Positions 1 to 10,412 are shown, numbered from the stretch's first letter. The stretch: DNA of 64,000 nucleotides from Phycisphaerales bacterium (GCA_020847535.1 JADLBU010000031.1:1-64000); one strand, 5' to 3'. Numbers and translations: made by a program. Notes: generated by a model from the sequence alone, not told the origin.

Positions 1-1
1 C

Positions 2-289
2 TTCCTGATCGTGGACGGCCACCCCGTGCACAAGTCGGCGCGGGTGCGGCGGTTCCTCGGGGCCAACGCCGCGAGGATCGAGCTGTTCCTGCTGCCGGCG
101 TACAGCCCGGACCTCAACCCCGACGAGTTCCTGAACCACGACGTGAAGGCCGACGCGCTGGGCCGCCGCCGTCCGGAGGACCGCCGCGAGATGGTCACCG
201 GCGTCCGCGCCTACCTCCGCAGCACGCAGCGCCAACCCGAGATCGTCAAACGCTACTTCCACGCCGACTCCGTCCGCTATGCCGCCTGA
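2..289 (+). mobile_element. IS630-type DDE transposase, C-terminal part (truncated by window edge)
   Basis: Translation FLIVDGHPVHKS...LFLLPAYSPDLNPDEFLNHDVK resembles the IS630/Tc1 DDE catalytic C-terminus; frame is open to the window edge. Confidence 0.85.
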
Positions 290-386
290 GCAACAACTGT
301 CAAAACAACGGTGGCCGGGGTAATAGCGCCGTCGACGGGATGTTGTGCTCGAGGGGCCGGTGTGCCGGGAATGTGGACGAATGGAT

Positions 387-1367
387 CTACTTCGAGAGCT
401 GCGCCGCCGTGAACATTTTGCCCGTCGAATCGCGTTGCCAAGTCCATGCCGGGCCGTGCTTGGCCTCGTAGAAGGTCCAGAGCTCGAACCAGTAGCTGCG
501 GAAGGCCTGGTCTTCCATGGGGGCGAAGTGCTTGTGGACGCGTTTCATGATCTGGGCGGAGGAGCCGCGGAAGCCCAGGACCATTTTGCCGTGGCGGACG
601 CTCTCGGTGTCGAGAGGTAGGCGAGAGTATCGCCCCAGGAGCTGCATGATGTTCGCCGCGGCGTAGGGGCCGATGCCGGGAAGCTCGAGGAGCGCCTCGA
701 ATACCTGGTCGTCCGGGGTCGCCGGATCCTCAAGCCACGCCGCATCGACGGGCGCCAGTTCCTTCTTCTTGATGCCCGTCACCACTTTCTTGCCGGAGAA
801 GAGCATCGCGAGCTCGACGATGCGGGTGTCTCGGTAGCCGACGGAGCATCGTCCACGGAGCAAGGCGGGGGCGGTGCGGGCGAGCTTCTGGGGTGTGGGG
901 AATGCGCCGCTGCGGCCAAAGCACTCGCAGAGGCGGCGATTCATCAGGATCGTGCTTCCCCAGGTGACGTTGCAGCTGGTGACGGTCTTGATGACATCTT
1001 CGAAGAGCGTGGGGGAGCGCATCAGGCGGAAGCGGCCGGACTTCTTGAATCGGGGATCGAGCCCGTGGAAGCGATCCGCGTGCGCTTTGTCTTCATCGAG
1101 GCGGAACATGCGGGTGATCTGATCCCGCGCGGTGTTGCGATCGACTCCCGAGAGCGTGCGGCCCGAATCGACGCGCAGGGCCGCGCCGGCGCCCTTGGCC
1201 TGTGTGATGCGCAGGGTTGCGGGGCCGTCTTTCAGGTCGAGGATGCGCGTGAAGACGGATTCGGCGGGGTCCCAGTTGTTGGGGAAGAGCAGGAAGTAGC
1301 CGTAGGAGCAGGCATCGCGCGGGAGGTTGAAATCGGCGGGGACGGGGATGGTGAAGCGGGAGGGCAT
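387..1367 (-). CDS. HhH-GPD base-excision DNA glycosylase-like protein
   Basis: ORF with LLELPGIGPYAAANIMQLLGRYSRLPLDTESV (HhH-GPD motif and catalytic-type Asp); start placed at MPSRFTIPVP. Confidence 0.75.
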   Translation of the reverse strand: MPSRFTIPVPADFNLPRDACSYGYFLLFPNNWDPAESVFTRILDLKDGPATLRITQAKGAGAALRVDSGRTLSGVDRNTARDQITRMFRLDEDKAHADRFHGLDPRFKKSGRFRLMRSPTLFEDVIKTVTSCNVTWGSTILMNRRLCECFGRSGAFPTPQKLARTAPALLRGRCSVGYRDTRIVELAMLFSGKKVVTGIKKKELAPVDAAWLEDPATPDDQVFEALLELPGIGPYAAANIMQLLGRYSRLPLDTESVRHGKMVLGFRGSSAQIMKRVHKHFAPMEDQAFRSYWFELWTFYEAKHGPAWTWQRDSTGKMFTAAQLSK

Positions 1368-1472
1368 GGGAAAGCTCAAATGGCAAAGCTCAAAGCAGCA
1401 AATCAGAGGCGGCCGGGTGCGGCGACGCGGTGCATCATGGATCACGACCCTGTATCGCGAGCTCACTCGCCA

Positions 1473-2216
1473 TCATGCGCCGACGAGCGCACCCTGGCGC
1501 TTGGCGAGCGGGAAGAGGTAGGTGGCGAGGTTGACGCACAGGCGATCGGCCAGGCGTGCGAACATCTCGTAGTGGGCATCGGCCTGGGCGGCGATCTGGG
1601 CCTTTGTGATGCCGGCGCGGGGCATGAGGGTGCATTCGGAGCAGAATGCATCGATCATGGCCCGATCGCACTCGGGGTGGTACTGGAAGCCGATGGTGCG
1701 CTGGCCGATGCGGAAGACCTGGTTCTTGCAGGCCTTGGAGCTGCCCAGGAGGGTCGCGCCGGCGGGGAGTTGCTTGATCTCGTGGCCGTGGGAGCTGAAC
1801 TGCGGGGAATCCCAGGCGATCCCGGACAAGAGGACATCGACCTGGGCGGTCGTGTTGAGGCTGACGTTGACGAAGCCGACTTCGGGGGTTGTCATGGGCC
1901 CAACCTGTCCGCCGAGGGCGGCGGCGATCATTTGAGCGCCCAGGCAGATGCCGATGACGGGGAGTTCGCGCTCGTGAGCACCCTTGATGTAGGCCATCTC
2001 GTGGTTGAGCCACTCGTGAGGTTCCCCGATGTTCTGCTCTCCGCCGAGGGCGAGCACACCCTCGACGTTGTCGTAGTCCTTGGGGACTTTCTTGCCGCCT
2101 GCGTGGGTGGGCAGGTCGAGGCGGTGGATATCGAGTTTGAAGCCGTGATCCCGGAGCGTGACGCCGAAGCGGCCGGGGCCGACGTGTGAGCCGTGCTGAA
2201 ATACGACGATTGCCAT
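1473..2216 (-). CDS. Class I glutamine amidotransferase domain protein (GMP synthase/GATase1-like)
   Basis: MAIVVFQHG...LPVIGICLGAQMIAAALGG...IGFQYHPE: nucleophile GxCLG and HPE motifs. Confidence 0.85.
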   Translation of the reverse strand: MAIVVFQHGSHVGPGRFGVTLRDHGFKLDIHRLDLPTHAGGKKVPKDYDNVEGVLALGGEQNIGEPHEWLNHEMAYIKGAHERELPVIGICLGAQMIAAALGGQVGPMTTPEVGFVNVSLNTTAQVDVLLSGIAWDSPQFSSHGHEIKQLPAGATLLGSSKACKNQVFRIGQRTIGFQYHPECDRAMIDAFCSECTLMPRAGITKAQIAAQADAHYEMFARLADRLCVNLATYLFPLAKRQGALVGA

Positions 2217-2241
2217 AGGGGCCAGAGTGTAGAACCCGCTG

Positions 2242-3378
2242 TCACGGAGCGGCGGGTGGCGCTGGTTCGTCGCCGGAGACTGGGGATGCGGGAGCGCTGG
2301 CCTCGACGACATCGACGGTCCGTGTCCATCGGAACTCGCGGACGATGGCGCCATCGGGTGGAATCACCGCGCCATCGATCGCGTAGCGGATGTGGGATGC
2401 GGGCATTCCGATGACGAGCCACGCGGAGAACGTGGCCTTGACCTGGCCGGGCTTGTCCGGCGCGGTGACGGAGCCGTTGGCGAGCGTGCGCCAGGTGAAC
2501 ATGTCCTGGGCGGGGAGGAGGTTCTCCGAGCGGAGTTGCGGCGTGTAATCATCCCCGAAGAGGACACCGCCGATGCAGACCTGGGGGACATCGGCGACTC
2601 CGGCCCAGCCATCCATGAATCGCCCGGTCGCGGTGAGCTTCACCCGCTCTCCGGCGCGCATGATCGTGGGCATCTCGACGCGCAGCTGGAACATCTCCCC
2701 GAACCAGCGATCCACCATCGGCGTTGAGATCTGGTTCTTCAACACCCAGAAATGCACACCGTCGGTGAACTCGGGAGCGAGCGGGAGTCCACGGGTGCGG
2801 CGATCCATGATGGCGCTGGCGAGTTCGTTGCGAAGGCCCGGATCGTTGTAGCTCTGGCGGAGGAGTTCCTTCCAGTCGTCGAGGGCATCGGTGAGGAGGG
2901 CGCTCTGGACCGTCTTGAGCATCGCCCAGCGCGGTTTGACGGGGCGCAAGAGTGTCTGGTCGAGCGAATCGGCGATCCGCGCTGAGATGGGGAGGGCAAG
3001 GAGCCCCACGCCGATCCACACGAGTCCGGGCCTGCCCGCGCGCAGGCCCGTGGTGCGGCCGTCAAACCATCGCCACGGAGCGCCACATTCCTGACAGTGG
3101 TTGAGGAGGATGGATTGGTCTTCGGTGTACTCGTGCCCGCAGGCAGCGCAACGGGGTTCGGTTCCCTGTCGCATCGGCCAGCCGCAGCCGATGCAAATGC
3201 ACCCGGCAGCGCCGATCATGCCGAGGACCAAGATGGGGAATGTGCGCAGCGTGGCGACCTGCCAGTCGCCCCAGCGGTGGTATTGGGACCAGGTCCAATG
3301 GCCAACAAGCGCGAGAATGATTCCTGCGGCGAGCCAACCGATGAGTACCGGGCTGCGAGCCATGCCCAGAGCCTCCAT
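2242..3378 (-). CDS. Hypothetical membrane protein with zinc-ribbon Cys pairs
   Basis: N-terminal TM segments; CIGCGWPMRQGTEPRCAACGHEYTEDQSILLNHCQECGAPW. Confidence 0.6.
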   Translation of the reverse strand: MEALGMARSPVLIGWLAAGIILALVGHWTWSQYHRWGDWQVATLRTFPILVLGMIGAAGCICIGCGWPMRQGTEPRCAACGHEYTEDQSILLNHCQECGAPWRWFDGRTTGLRAGRPGLVWIGVGLLALPISARIADSLDQTLLRPVKPRWAMLKTVQSALLTDALDDWKELLRQSYNDPGLRNELASAIMDRRTRGLPLAPEFTDGVHFWVLKNQISTPMVDRWFGEMFQLRVEMPTIMRAGERVKLTATGRFMDGWAGVADVPQVCIGGVLFGDDYTPQLRSENLLPAQDMFTWRTLANGSVTAPDKPGQVKATFSAWLVIGMPASHIRYAIDGAVIPPDGAIVREFRWTRTVDVVEASAPASPVSGDEPAPPAAP

Positions 3379-3494
3379 CCCTGTATGGACGATACGGGCG
3401 GGGCGGATCGGGGGTTCAGGGCGAGGGTGGATGTTCGGGTGGCCGGGCGGGCATGGGGCTGGTGGCTGTAGGTGGGGTAGGCGGGGGTGCGGCG

Positions 3495-4415
3495 TCAGAC
3501 GCGGACCATCGCGGTGTACTCGGCGATTCGGCGATCGAGTTCTTCGCGCTTGAGGGTCTTGAGCCGATCGAGGCTGAAGGCCTCGATGTTGAAGCTGGCG
3601 ACCACGGTGCCGGCGACCAGCGACTTGCGGACGGTGTTGAAGGCGCCGGGCTCCTTGGAGGCCTCGGGGGCGCCGGCGATCCATCCCATCATGCCGCCGG
3701 CGAAGCTATCGCCGGCGCCGGTGGGGTCGATGACGATCTCGGCGGGGTACGCGGGGAGGGCGGCGATCCCATCGCGGTGGGCGAGCAGGGCGCCGTGCTC
3801 GCCCTTCTTGACGATGACGAACCTGGGGCCCATCTCGAGGATGTGGCGAGCGGCGGCGACGCTGTTGGCCTTGCCGGTGAGGAGTTCGGCCTCGTCGTAG
3901 TTGAGAACCAGGCCGTCAACCCTGCGCAGGAGGACGAGGAGTTCGGGCTTGGCGATGTTGATCCAGAGGTCCATCGTGTCGGCAACGACAAGGGGCTTGC
4001 CCTTGATCTGGGAGAGCAGATCCATCTGGACGGAGGGGTGGGAGTTGGCGAGGAAGACGAACTTGCTGTCGGCGAAGACTTCGGGGACGCGCGGGGGCGC
4101 CTCGGCGAGCACACCCAGGTCGGTGAAGAGCGTCTCGCGGGTGTTCATATTCTGGTGGTACTTGCCACCCCAGGCGAACGTCTTGGATCCCTTGCGGGTC
4201 TCGAGGCCGCGGAGGTCGACGTTGGGGAAGGAGGCGAGTACATCCCGGAAGGCGGGGGGGAAGTCATCGCCGACCGCCGCGACCATGCGGACTGGGGTGA
4301 AGAAGGAGGCGGCTGCGCAGAAGTAGGTGCAGGATCCGCCGAGGATTCGCTCGGCGGTGCCGGTGGGTGTGTGGACGGTATCGATGCCGATGGTACCGGT
4401 GCAGATGAGTGACAT
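3495..4415 (-). CDS. PfkB family carbohydrate kinase
   Basis: GGSCTYFCAAASFFTPVRMVAAVGDDFP and C-terminal DPTGAGDSFAGGMMGW signature. Confidence 0.88.
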   Translation of the reverse strand: MSLICTGTIGIDTVHTPTGTAERILGGSCTYFCAAASFFTPVRMVAAVGDDFPPAFRDVLASFPNVDLRGLETRKGSKTFAWGGKYHQNMNTRETLFTDLGVLAEAPPRVPEVFADSKFVFLANSHPSVQMDLLSQIKGKPLVVADTMDLWINIAKPELLVLLRRVDGLVLNYDEAELLTGKANSVAAARHILEMGPRFVIVKKGEHGALLAHRDGIAALPAYPAEIVIDPTGAGDSFAGGMMGWIAGAPEASKEPGAFNTVRKSLVAGTVVASFNIEAFSLDRLKTLKREELDRRIAEYTAMVRV

Positions 4416-4439
4416 GGGGGGAGAGGGTATTCAGGAGAG

Positions 4440-4496
4440 GGCAGTGGGGAGTAGGCAGTGGGCAGTAGGGGGGAGGAGCGGTAGGGGGGAGGAGCA
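4440..4496. repeat. 7-bp-period repeat (GGCAGTG/GGGAGTA/GGCAGTG/GGCAGTA) followed by 16-bp tandem duplication (GTAGGGGGGAGGAGCR x2)
   Basis: Read directly: ggcagtggggagtaggcagtgggcagta then gtaggggggaggagcg gtaggggggaggagca. Confidence 0.9.
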
Positions 4497-4547
4497 GAAG
4501 GGGTCCGTTGGGCCGGGGCCCCGCGCCTAATATTGGCGGCATTCGAC

Positions 4548-4622
4548 GGCCCCGTCGTCTAGCCTGGTCCAGGACACCACCCTTTCACGGTGGTGACATG
4601 GGTTCGAATCCCATCGGGGTCA
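4548..4622 (+). tRNA. tRNA-Glu (anticodon UUC)
   Basis: Cloverleaf: acceptor GGCCCCG/CGGGGTC, anticodon arm CCACC-CTTTCAC-GGTGG, T-loop GGTTCGAATCC; 3' CCA not encoded. Confidence 0.93.
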
Positions 4623-4651
4623 CTTTCTTGCCCGCGCCTCCAAACTGGGGC

Positions 4652-5635
4652 TTACCAGTTCGGGCTGGACTTCCCAGATCCGTCGATCTTCTCCCAGCCG
4701 CTGCCGGGGTCGAACGCGGTCACGCTCGCGGGGTTGAAGTCCTCGTTGCAGTCCTTCTCGTACACCTTCCCATCCGGCCCGACGATGAACGTCATCACGC
4801 CGGTGACGTTGTATTCCGAGGGGTACGCGAGCCACGCGAAGCCTTCGGTGAGGCGGCCGTTCTTCATGTAGGACTTGGTGCCGCCGGGCGCGGCTGGGCC
4901 TTGAGCGGGGAGCATCTTGAAGAGATAGCCGTTGTAGCCGTACGTCGAGTGCCGCGCTGCCTCGGCATCTCCCTCGGCGACCGAGGGGCCGAGGGGCGAC
5001 TGGGGCTCATCTCCCTCGCTGGGCCAGTAGAGGCCATCGTGCTTGCCGGGACTGCTCAGGAGCTTGCTCGCGTACTCGCGCACGCCATCGCCGTTGTGGT
5101 CGGCGGTGATGTATTGCTGCTGGGCCGCGGGTAGCGCCTGGAGGAAGCGGATCGTGCGGGTCTCGTTGAAATCGATGCGCATGTCGGTGATCGCCTCGAC
5201 GCCGGCGAGCGTGTCGAAGGACCAGCGGCCATCGACTTGGTGCAGCGGCACAGGGAACTCGTTGCCCTGATCCCCGATGATGATGCTCGCGGTGCCGTCG
5301 CCATGACGGACGATGTCACGGCGGCGATCCATGGATGCGGCGAACTGGGCCAGTTCCCGCGCGCTTTGCGCAGCATCTCCTGACGAGATTTCATCGATCT
5401 CGGGCCCGAAAATCTCGTGCAGGTACTCGCGATCCTGGTTCGCGGCCGCGTAATGAAGGGCCTGGACGGCATCCTCGGCGGAAGCGAACGAGAGCTGGGT
5501 GACGGTGCCGGAAGTTGAGCTGCTGGAATTGCTGGAGCTGCCGGAAGAAGAGCATCCGGCGTTGAATGTCAGCAGGGCCGGGGTCAGCAGGAGGCCTGCC
5601 ACAAGGACGGTTGCGGCGGGTTGAGAGTGGTTCAT
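4652..5635 (-). CDS. DUF2950 family secreted protein
   Basis: Signal/lipoprotein-like N-terminus followed by FASAEDAVQALHYAAANQD...FAWLAYPSEYNVTGVMTFIVGPDGKVYEKD; adjacent to a DUF3300 gene as usual for this family. Confidence 0.75.
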   Translation of the reverse strand: MNHSQPAATVLVAGLLLTPALLTFNAGCSSSGSSSNSSSSTSGTVTQLSFASAEDAVQALHYAAANQDREYLHEIFGPEIDEISSGDAAQSARELAQFAASMDRRRDIVRHGDGTASIIIGDQGNEFPVPLHQVDGRWSFDTLAGVEAITDMRIDFNETRTIRFLQALPAAQQQYITADHNGDGVREYASKLLSSPGKHDGLYWPSEGDEPQSPLGPSVAEGDAEAARHSTYGYNGYLFKMLPAQGPAAPGGTKSYMKNGRLTEGFAWLAYPSEYNVTGVMTFIVGPDGKVYEKDCNEDFNPASVTAFDPGSGWEKIDGSGKSSPNW

Positions 5636-5709
5636 CTGGTTCTCCAGTCGGGTAGGCGACGGGTTGGGTGAATCAACGAGGAGACGATGCGGGGGAAGGT
5701 GGAATAGGT

Positions 5710-7188
5710 TCAACGCCTGCCGCCGCCACCGCGCCCACCGCCGCCTCGTCCACCTCCACCGCCCGAGCGCCCGCCGCCGGATCGACCACCGGCGGATCGG
5801 CTTCCCGAAGACCGGCTGCCGGAATTGAACGCCGAGGGCTGTCGTGATGGACTGCTGCCCGCCGAGCGGCTGGGCGTTGAACTCCGCTGGGACGGGGGGA
5901 TCGCCGGCCGCTGCGTCGTCGGGCTTGAGGGTCGAGTGAACGACTGCGAAGGTGGGCGGGCTGGGGTGGTTGGCCGCGCAGCGTTCGTCGCGGATCGGGG
6001 GGCCGCGGTCGTTGGTCTTGCAGCTCCGGCCGCGGGCCTGGCGCCCGCGGTTGAGGGGCGAGCGCCGCCAGCGGCCCGGTTGGCCGAGGGGCGCGGGGCG
6101 GGGCGCTGTGCGATCGGCTTGGCGCCGGCGGCGCGGTTGGGGATGCGCGAGCTGCCCTGTGCGCCGGCGCCTCGGAACCCCGAGAGCTCGCTGGCGCGGC
6201 CTGCGGCCAGGTCCCGGTTCATCGCGGACTTGTTGGGCTGCCAGCGTCCGCCCTCATCTCCGGGTCGCCGGTTTCCAATATTGTTGTTGTTTCCGATGTT
6301 GTTGATATTGGTGTTGCGGTTGAAGTTGTTGTTGATGTCGACATCGACATCCCCGTGGCCCCAGGAGCACCACCCGCCGTGCCAGTCGCAGTCCATGTTG
6401 GCGAGGATTGCTCCGCACGCGATTCCCGCGCCGAAGCCAATGACGCCCGCGACCCACTCATCGTCGTCATCGTCGACATAGACCACCGATGGGTTGTATG
6501 ACGGCACGTAGACGACATCGGGCTGGGCAGGCTGGATGACGATGGTGTCACCGGAGGTGGTGACGGTCTGCTGCGGTGTGGTGGTAAGAGCGCCGTTTGC
6601 CTGGGCTCTGGAGCGCAGGCGCTGCACGGCATCCATGACGTCCTTGGACTGAAGGATGTACGCCTCGCCGAGGGCCTTGGTCCAATCGGCGTACTGGTTC
6701 ATCATCTTGATCGCATCGGGCACGCGGGCGACGGCCTTCACCGGAGGCTCCCACGGCTGGGCGTCGATCTGCTCTGGTGTGCCGTTGCGGGCGACCAGCT
6801 CTCCGGCGGCCTTGACCTGATCGGGGTAGACCGAGGAGGCGAGCACGTTGGCCAGCAGCGTGTCGGGGTAGAGGGCGATCGGAGCGAGGAAATCCTCGAG
6901 CTCAGCGCCCGAGAGCTTGGCGTTGCTGCCCGGGATCGCGGGCTTGGCGGGCTGGGGCGTCTGCCCCGCCGGCTGCTCGCCATTGATGTCTGCCGCGATC
7001 ACGGGTGCATACGCCATCGCGATAAACGCACCGACAAGGGTCGCACGGCGGAGAGAAACCGTAAGCACAGCCCACCTCGCTTTGAATAAATCGACCACCC
7101 GATGGCGCGAGCCGTGCCGGCGCGGTCCCGGCGGCTCGTGATTGCGGATGCCCCGGCCCCACGACCGGCGATCGCACGCGAGCGACAT
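5710..7188 (-). CDS. DUF3300 family protein with Asn-rich segment and Gly/Arg-rich C-terminus
   Basis: LEDFLAPIALYPDTLLANVLASSVYPDQVKAAGELV; C-terminal GGRSGGGGGRGGGGRGGGGRR. Start uncertain, could be further downstream. Confidence 0.75.
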   Translation of the reverse strand: MSLACDRRSWGRGIRNHEPPGPRRHGSRHRVVDLFKARWAVLTVSLRRATLVGAFIAMAYAPVIAADINGEQPAGQTPQPAKPAIPGSNAKLSGAELEDFLAPIALYPDTLLANVLASSVYPDQVKAAGELVARNGTPEQIDAQPWEPPVKAVARVPDAIKMMNQYADWTKALGEAYILQSKDVMDAVQRLRSRAQANGALTTTPQQTVTTSGDTIVIQPAQPDVVYVPSYNPSVVYVDDDDDEWVAGVIGFGAGIACGAILANMDCDWHGGWCSWGHGDVDVDINNNFNRNTNINNIGNNNNIGNRRPGDEGGRWQPNKSAMNRDLAAGRASELSGFRGAGAQGSSRIPNRAAGAKPIAQRPAPRPSANRAAGGARPSTAGARPAAGAARPTTAAPRSATNAARPTTPARPPSQSFTRPSSPTTQRPAIPPSQRSSTPSRSAGSSPSRQPSAFNSGSRSSGSRSAGGRSGGGRSGGGGGRGGGGRGGGGRR

Positions 7189-7304
7189 GATACCAAGATC
7201 GCGCGAGAGGCAAGCGGGCCCCGGCGGAGCATCGGCGGCGCTGAGGGTGAGCCTCCGCACGCTGTTTGTTCGGGCCACGAACCCCGCGCGCCGTACACTC
7301 CTGC

Positions 7305-9143
7305 ATGCCACGCAAGAGCCTATTTGCCCGGGCAGGCACGATGGTGCGGGTGGTGTGCCTTGCAATCGCTCCGATCATCACCGGGTGCGTCGGCGGACGG
7401 GGTGGGCCGGGATCGTTGGCTGCGGGGCCAGGCATTTCGTATGTGTTGAAGTGTGACGCACGGGTGGCGGATCCGAGCCTGCGCGTTGAGGTCAGGGCGT
7501 GGGGGTTGGATACCACCACGAGAGAGGTGCATCTGCTGTTGCCGAATTTCGGCGAGTGGCACGAAGTCGATGCGCTCTACGTCCGGAACCTGGAGGGAGA
7601 GCCCGGGATCAGGATGTCTGACGGGGATCCGGGTCGATGGGAGTTCGATGTTCCCGAAGGGTGGGATGGCTCGCTGCGGGCGTCATACTCACTTCCGCTG
7701 ACGGGTGTGGGTTCGCGCCTCCACCAGCGTCACGGCCTGCTGCCGTGGCATGTGCCGGGCATGGAGGATCAACAGACGTACGCGACCGCCCTGTCGGAGA
7801 ACACGCTTGCTCGCATCGTCGTGGGCGATCAGGTTGTGCGCGTGCCGACCGAGGTTGAGATCCACACCGCGCCGGGCGCGGGGATTGCCAGCGGATGGGC
7901 GGGAGGTGCGAATGGGGCGCAGAGTCATGTGATGGAGGCCGGGCTTCAGGAATCGCCGTATTTCTTCGGCTCCGCACGCGCAGGACGGACCAGCCGCGAT
8001 GGCGCCGAGATCGAGGTGTTCCAGTTCACGGCCGGTGAGGATGTGACCGGCCCGATCGTGGAGCTTGTTGAAAAACTGACCGCCGCGTACATGTCGGGCA
8101 CGGGCCGGCGGGTTGATCGCCCGGTGCGCGTGTTCATGGTTGACAAGGGCGGCGGGCAGTGGATGCAGCGCGGGTTGCTGATTCAGCGGGCCAGCGCGGA
8201 AGAGGTTGCATCTCCCTACTACAGACACCTTGTTGCGCACGAACTCTTCCATCAGTGGCTTGGCGGGTATGCGCACGCAGCCGATGAATCGCTGGTGTGG
8301 TTCCAGGAGGGGTTCACCGACTACCTCTCCCTGCTCCATCTGACGCAAACGGGGATGGCCCGGCCGGAGTGGTTCCTGGAACGGCTGCAGGAAATCAATC
8401 AGGAGGCTCGCAGCAGCGCTGCGCACGGGAAGATCGCCTTTGGTGATCCGGCCGTGGGTTGGCGAGACGGCGATGGAACCAACGAGACGCTCGCGTACAA
8501 AGGTGGGGCGATCCTGGCGTTCTGCATCGATGCAGCGCTCTTTGAGCAGGGTCAGCCCCGGCTCGCACGCCTCATCGGAGAGCTGGGCCAAAGCGGGGAT
8601 GGATCGTTCTCGCTGGAAGCTGTCTGCGAAGTGCTGAACGCTCGCGGAATGGGAGAACTGGTGTCTCGACATATCCACAAGCCGGGCCTGCCGGATCTGG
8701 ATTACGCGTTACGTGCCGTTGGTTGCCAGCGCCAAGGAGTGGATCTGGGCTACGTCGGAGTTGCGACAACCGGCGATGGTGGGCTGGGTGCGATTACAGG
8801 GATCGATCCGGAAGGCCCCGCGGCGGGCAGTGGGCTGGCGATCGGAGATGTCATCGGCGGCGCGTGGATATGTCGGTCGGTTCGTCCTCGGATAGGGCCG
8901 GAGGTGGCCCGCGAGTACGGATTCGGGCTCGACCTGTTTGATCCGGCCGGTGAGCCGGTGAACATCGCGGTGTCGCGAGCAGGTGAGGAGAAGGCATTTC
9001 AGGTGCGGCCGCGAGCCATCAGCGGAGGGTACCTGTGGGCGCCGGCGAACGATGGCATGTTCCGAGCGTTCCTTGATGGCAAGGCGGGTATAGCGCCGCG
9101 CGGGCCGGGCCGACCCGGAAGCAACTCGTCAGGCGGATACTGA
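7305..9143 (+). CDS. M61-like metallopeptidase with PDZ-like C-terminus, lipoprotein signal
   Basis: Lipobox-like APIITGC; HELFHQWLGG...WFQEGFTDY zinc-peptidase motif. Confidence 0.72.
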   Translation: MPRKSLFARAGTMVRVVCLAIAPIITGCVGGRGGPGSLAAGPGISYVLKCDARVADPSLRVEVRAWGLDTTTREVHLLLPNFGEWHEVDALYVRNLEGEPGIRMSDGDPGRWEFDVPEGWDGSLRASYSLPLTGVGSRLHQRHGLLPWHVPGMEDQQTYATALSENTLARIVVGDQVVRVPTEVEIHTAPGAGIASGWAGGANGAQSHVMEAGLQESPYFFGSARAGRTSRDGAEIEVFQFTAGEDVTGPIVELVEKLTAAYMSGTGRRVDRPVRVFMVDKGGGQWMQRGLLIQRASAEEVASPYYRHLVAHELFHQWLGGYAHAADESLVWFQEGFTDYLSLLHLTQTGMARPEWFLERLQEINQEARSSAAHGKIAFGDPAVGWRDGDGTNETLAYKGGAILAFCIDAALFEQGQPRLARLIGELGQSGDGSFSLEAVCEVLNARGMGELVSRHIHKPGLPDLDYALRAVGCQRQGVDLGYVGVATTGDGGLGAITGIDPEGPAAGSGLAIGDVIGGAWICRSVRPRIGPEVAREYGFGLDLFDPAGEPVNIAVSRAGEEKAFQVRPRAISGGYLWAPANDGMFRAFLDGKAGIAPRGPGRPGSNSSGGY

Positions 9144-9158
9144 GGATTCAACCGCAGC

Positions 9159-9899
9159 ATGGATGCCCCAACGAACCACCCGCCAGCTCTGGTTACACCG
9201 TTACCGGCGTCGGTTCGCGCGCAGCCTTTTGCCGACACGGGCCTGATCCTGGTGGGCGGTACGTTTGATCCTCCACATGTTGCGCACACGCAGCTCCCGG
9301 ATGCGGCGAGGCGGAGTATCGGCGCGGAGAATGCGTGGCTGGTGTTCGTACCCGCGGGGGTTTCTCCGTTCAAGGTCGGGGGAGAAGGCGCGGTGGGCGG
9401 GGCCTCCGCCCTGGATCGCCTGGCGATGCTGGGCCTGGCGATCGCGGATCTGCCCAGGGCGGGGATCTGGACCGATGAGATCGATCGAGGGGATTCGCCC
9501 AGCTACTGGATCGACACGTTGCTGAGGCTGCGATCGCTCATCGGACCGGCGGTGAAATTGTGGTTCGTTCTGGGCACCGACCAGGTCGCCCAGTTTCATC
9601 GCTGGCGGCGATGTGAGGAGATTCTGGGGCTTGCCGAGCCGCTGGTGCTGCCGCGAGAGCCGATTGCAAGCGCTGCGGCGATGGAGGCAGCGCTCCGGGT
9701 TCCGGGGGTCTGGCAGGACGAACGGATCGCCTGGTGGCTGAAAAGGCGGATCGGCCTGCCCGTGATGGGGGTTTCTGCGACCCGGATACGTGCGCAGGCC
9801 GCGAACGTATCCGGGTCGGGGCTTCTGGCGGATGTGGATCCGGATGTGCTTGCCTATATCCGGGAGCACCGGTTGTACGGCATGGGCCTGCGTGGATGA
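9159..9899 (+). CDS. nadD: Nicotinate-nucleotide adenylyltransferase
   Basis: LVGGTFDPPHVAH nucleotidyltransferase motif; WFVLGTDQVAQFHRWRRCEEI; VSATRIRAQ. Confidence 0.88.
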   Translation: MDAPTNHPPALVTPLPASVRAQPFADTGLILVGGTFDPPHVAHTQLPDAARRSIGAENAWLVFVPAGVSPFKVGGEGAVGGASALDRLAMLGLAIADLPRAGIWTDEIDRGDSPSYWIDTLLRLRSLIGPAVKLWFVLGTDQVAQFHRWRRCEEILGLAEPLVLPREPIASAAAMEAALRVPGVWQDERIAWWLKRRIGLPVMGVSATRIRAQAANVSGSGLLADVDPDVLAYIREHRLYGMGLRG

Positions 9900-10004
9900 G
9901 GGATTGTCCACAAGGACACCTCCGGCCAATTCGTGCAAATTGACTGGCTTGGAGGGGACAACCGGCAGATAATTAAGGCGGATCTCGAGACGAGGAAGGC
10001 CACC

Positions 10005-10412
10005 ATGGGTATCTCCCATTGTTCCGATTCCGTCACCGAAGGCATCCGGGTCCGTGTCGAGCCCGCGTATCTGCCCGAGCACTCCGAACCCGACGATCGG
10101 CGATTTGTCTTCGGGTACCGTGTGACGATCCGCAACGAGAGCGAGGCGTGGATCAAGCTCATGTCCCGGCAGTGGGTCATCGTGGATTCCACCGGAAAGT
10201 GCGATGAAGTTGTGGGGGATGGCGTCGTCGGCCAGCAGCCCGAACTCGAGCCCGGCGAGAGTTTCTCATACACAAGCCATTGCCCGCTTACTAAGCCTTG
10301 GGGCACCATGGAAGGCGCCTACCAGATGTTGCGGCAGGATGGGCAACTGGTCGAGGTCAAGATCGGGCGATTCTTTCTCGTTGCCCCGCAGGAAGTTGTG
10401 GCGGAAGCCTGA
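10005..10412 (+). CDS. apaG: ApaG domain protein
   Basis: VRVEPAYLPEHSEPDDRRFVFGYRVTIRNES...LEPGESFSYTSHCPLTKPWGTMEGAYQM. Confidence 0.93.
   Translation: MGISHCSDSVTEGIRVRVEPAYLPEHSEPDDRRFVFGYRVTIRNESEAWIKLMSRQWVIVDSTGKCDEVVGDGVVGQQPELEPGESFSYTSHCPLTKPWGTMEGAYQMLRQDGQLVEVKIGRFFLVAPQEVVAEA

Noticed and set aside
6270-6350. GTTGTTGTT-rich repeats suspected as a microsatellite or CRISPR-like array
   Set aside because: They encode the Asn-rich segment of the DUF3300 protein; irregular period and no spacers
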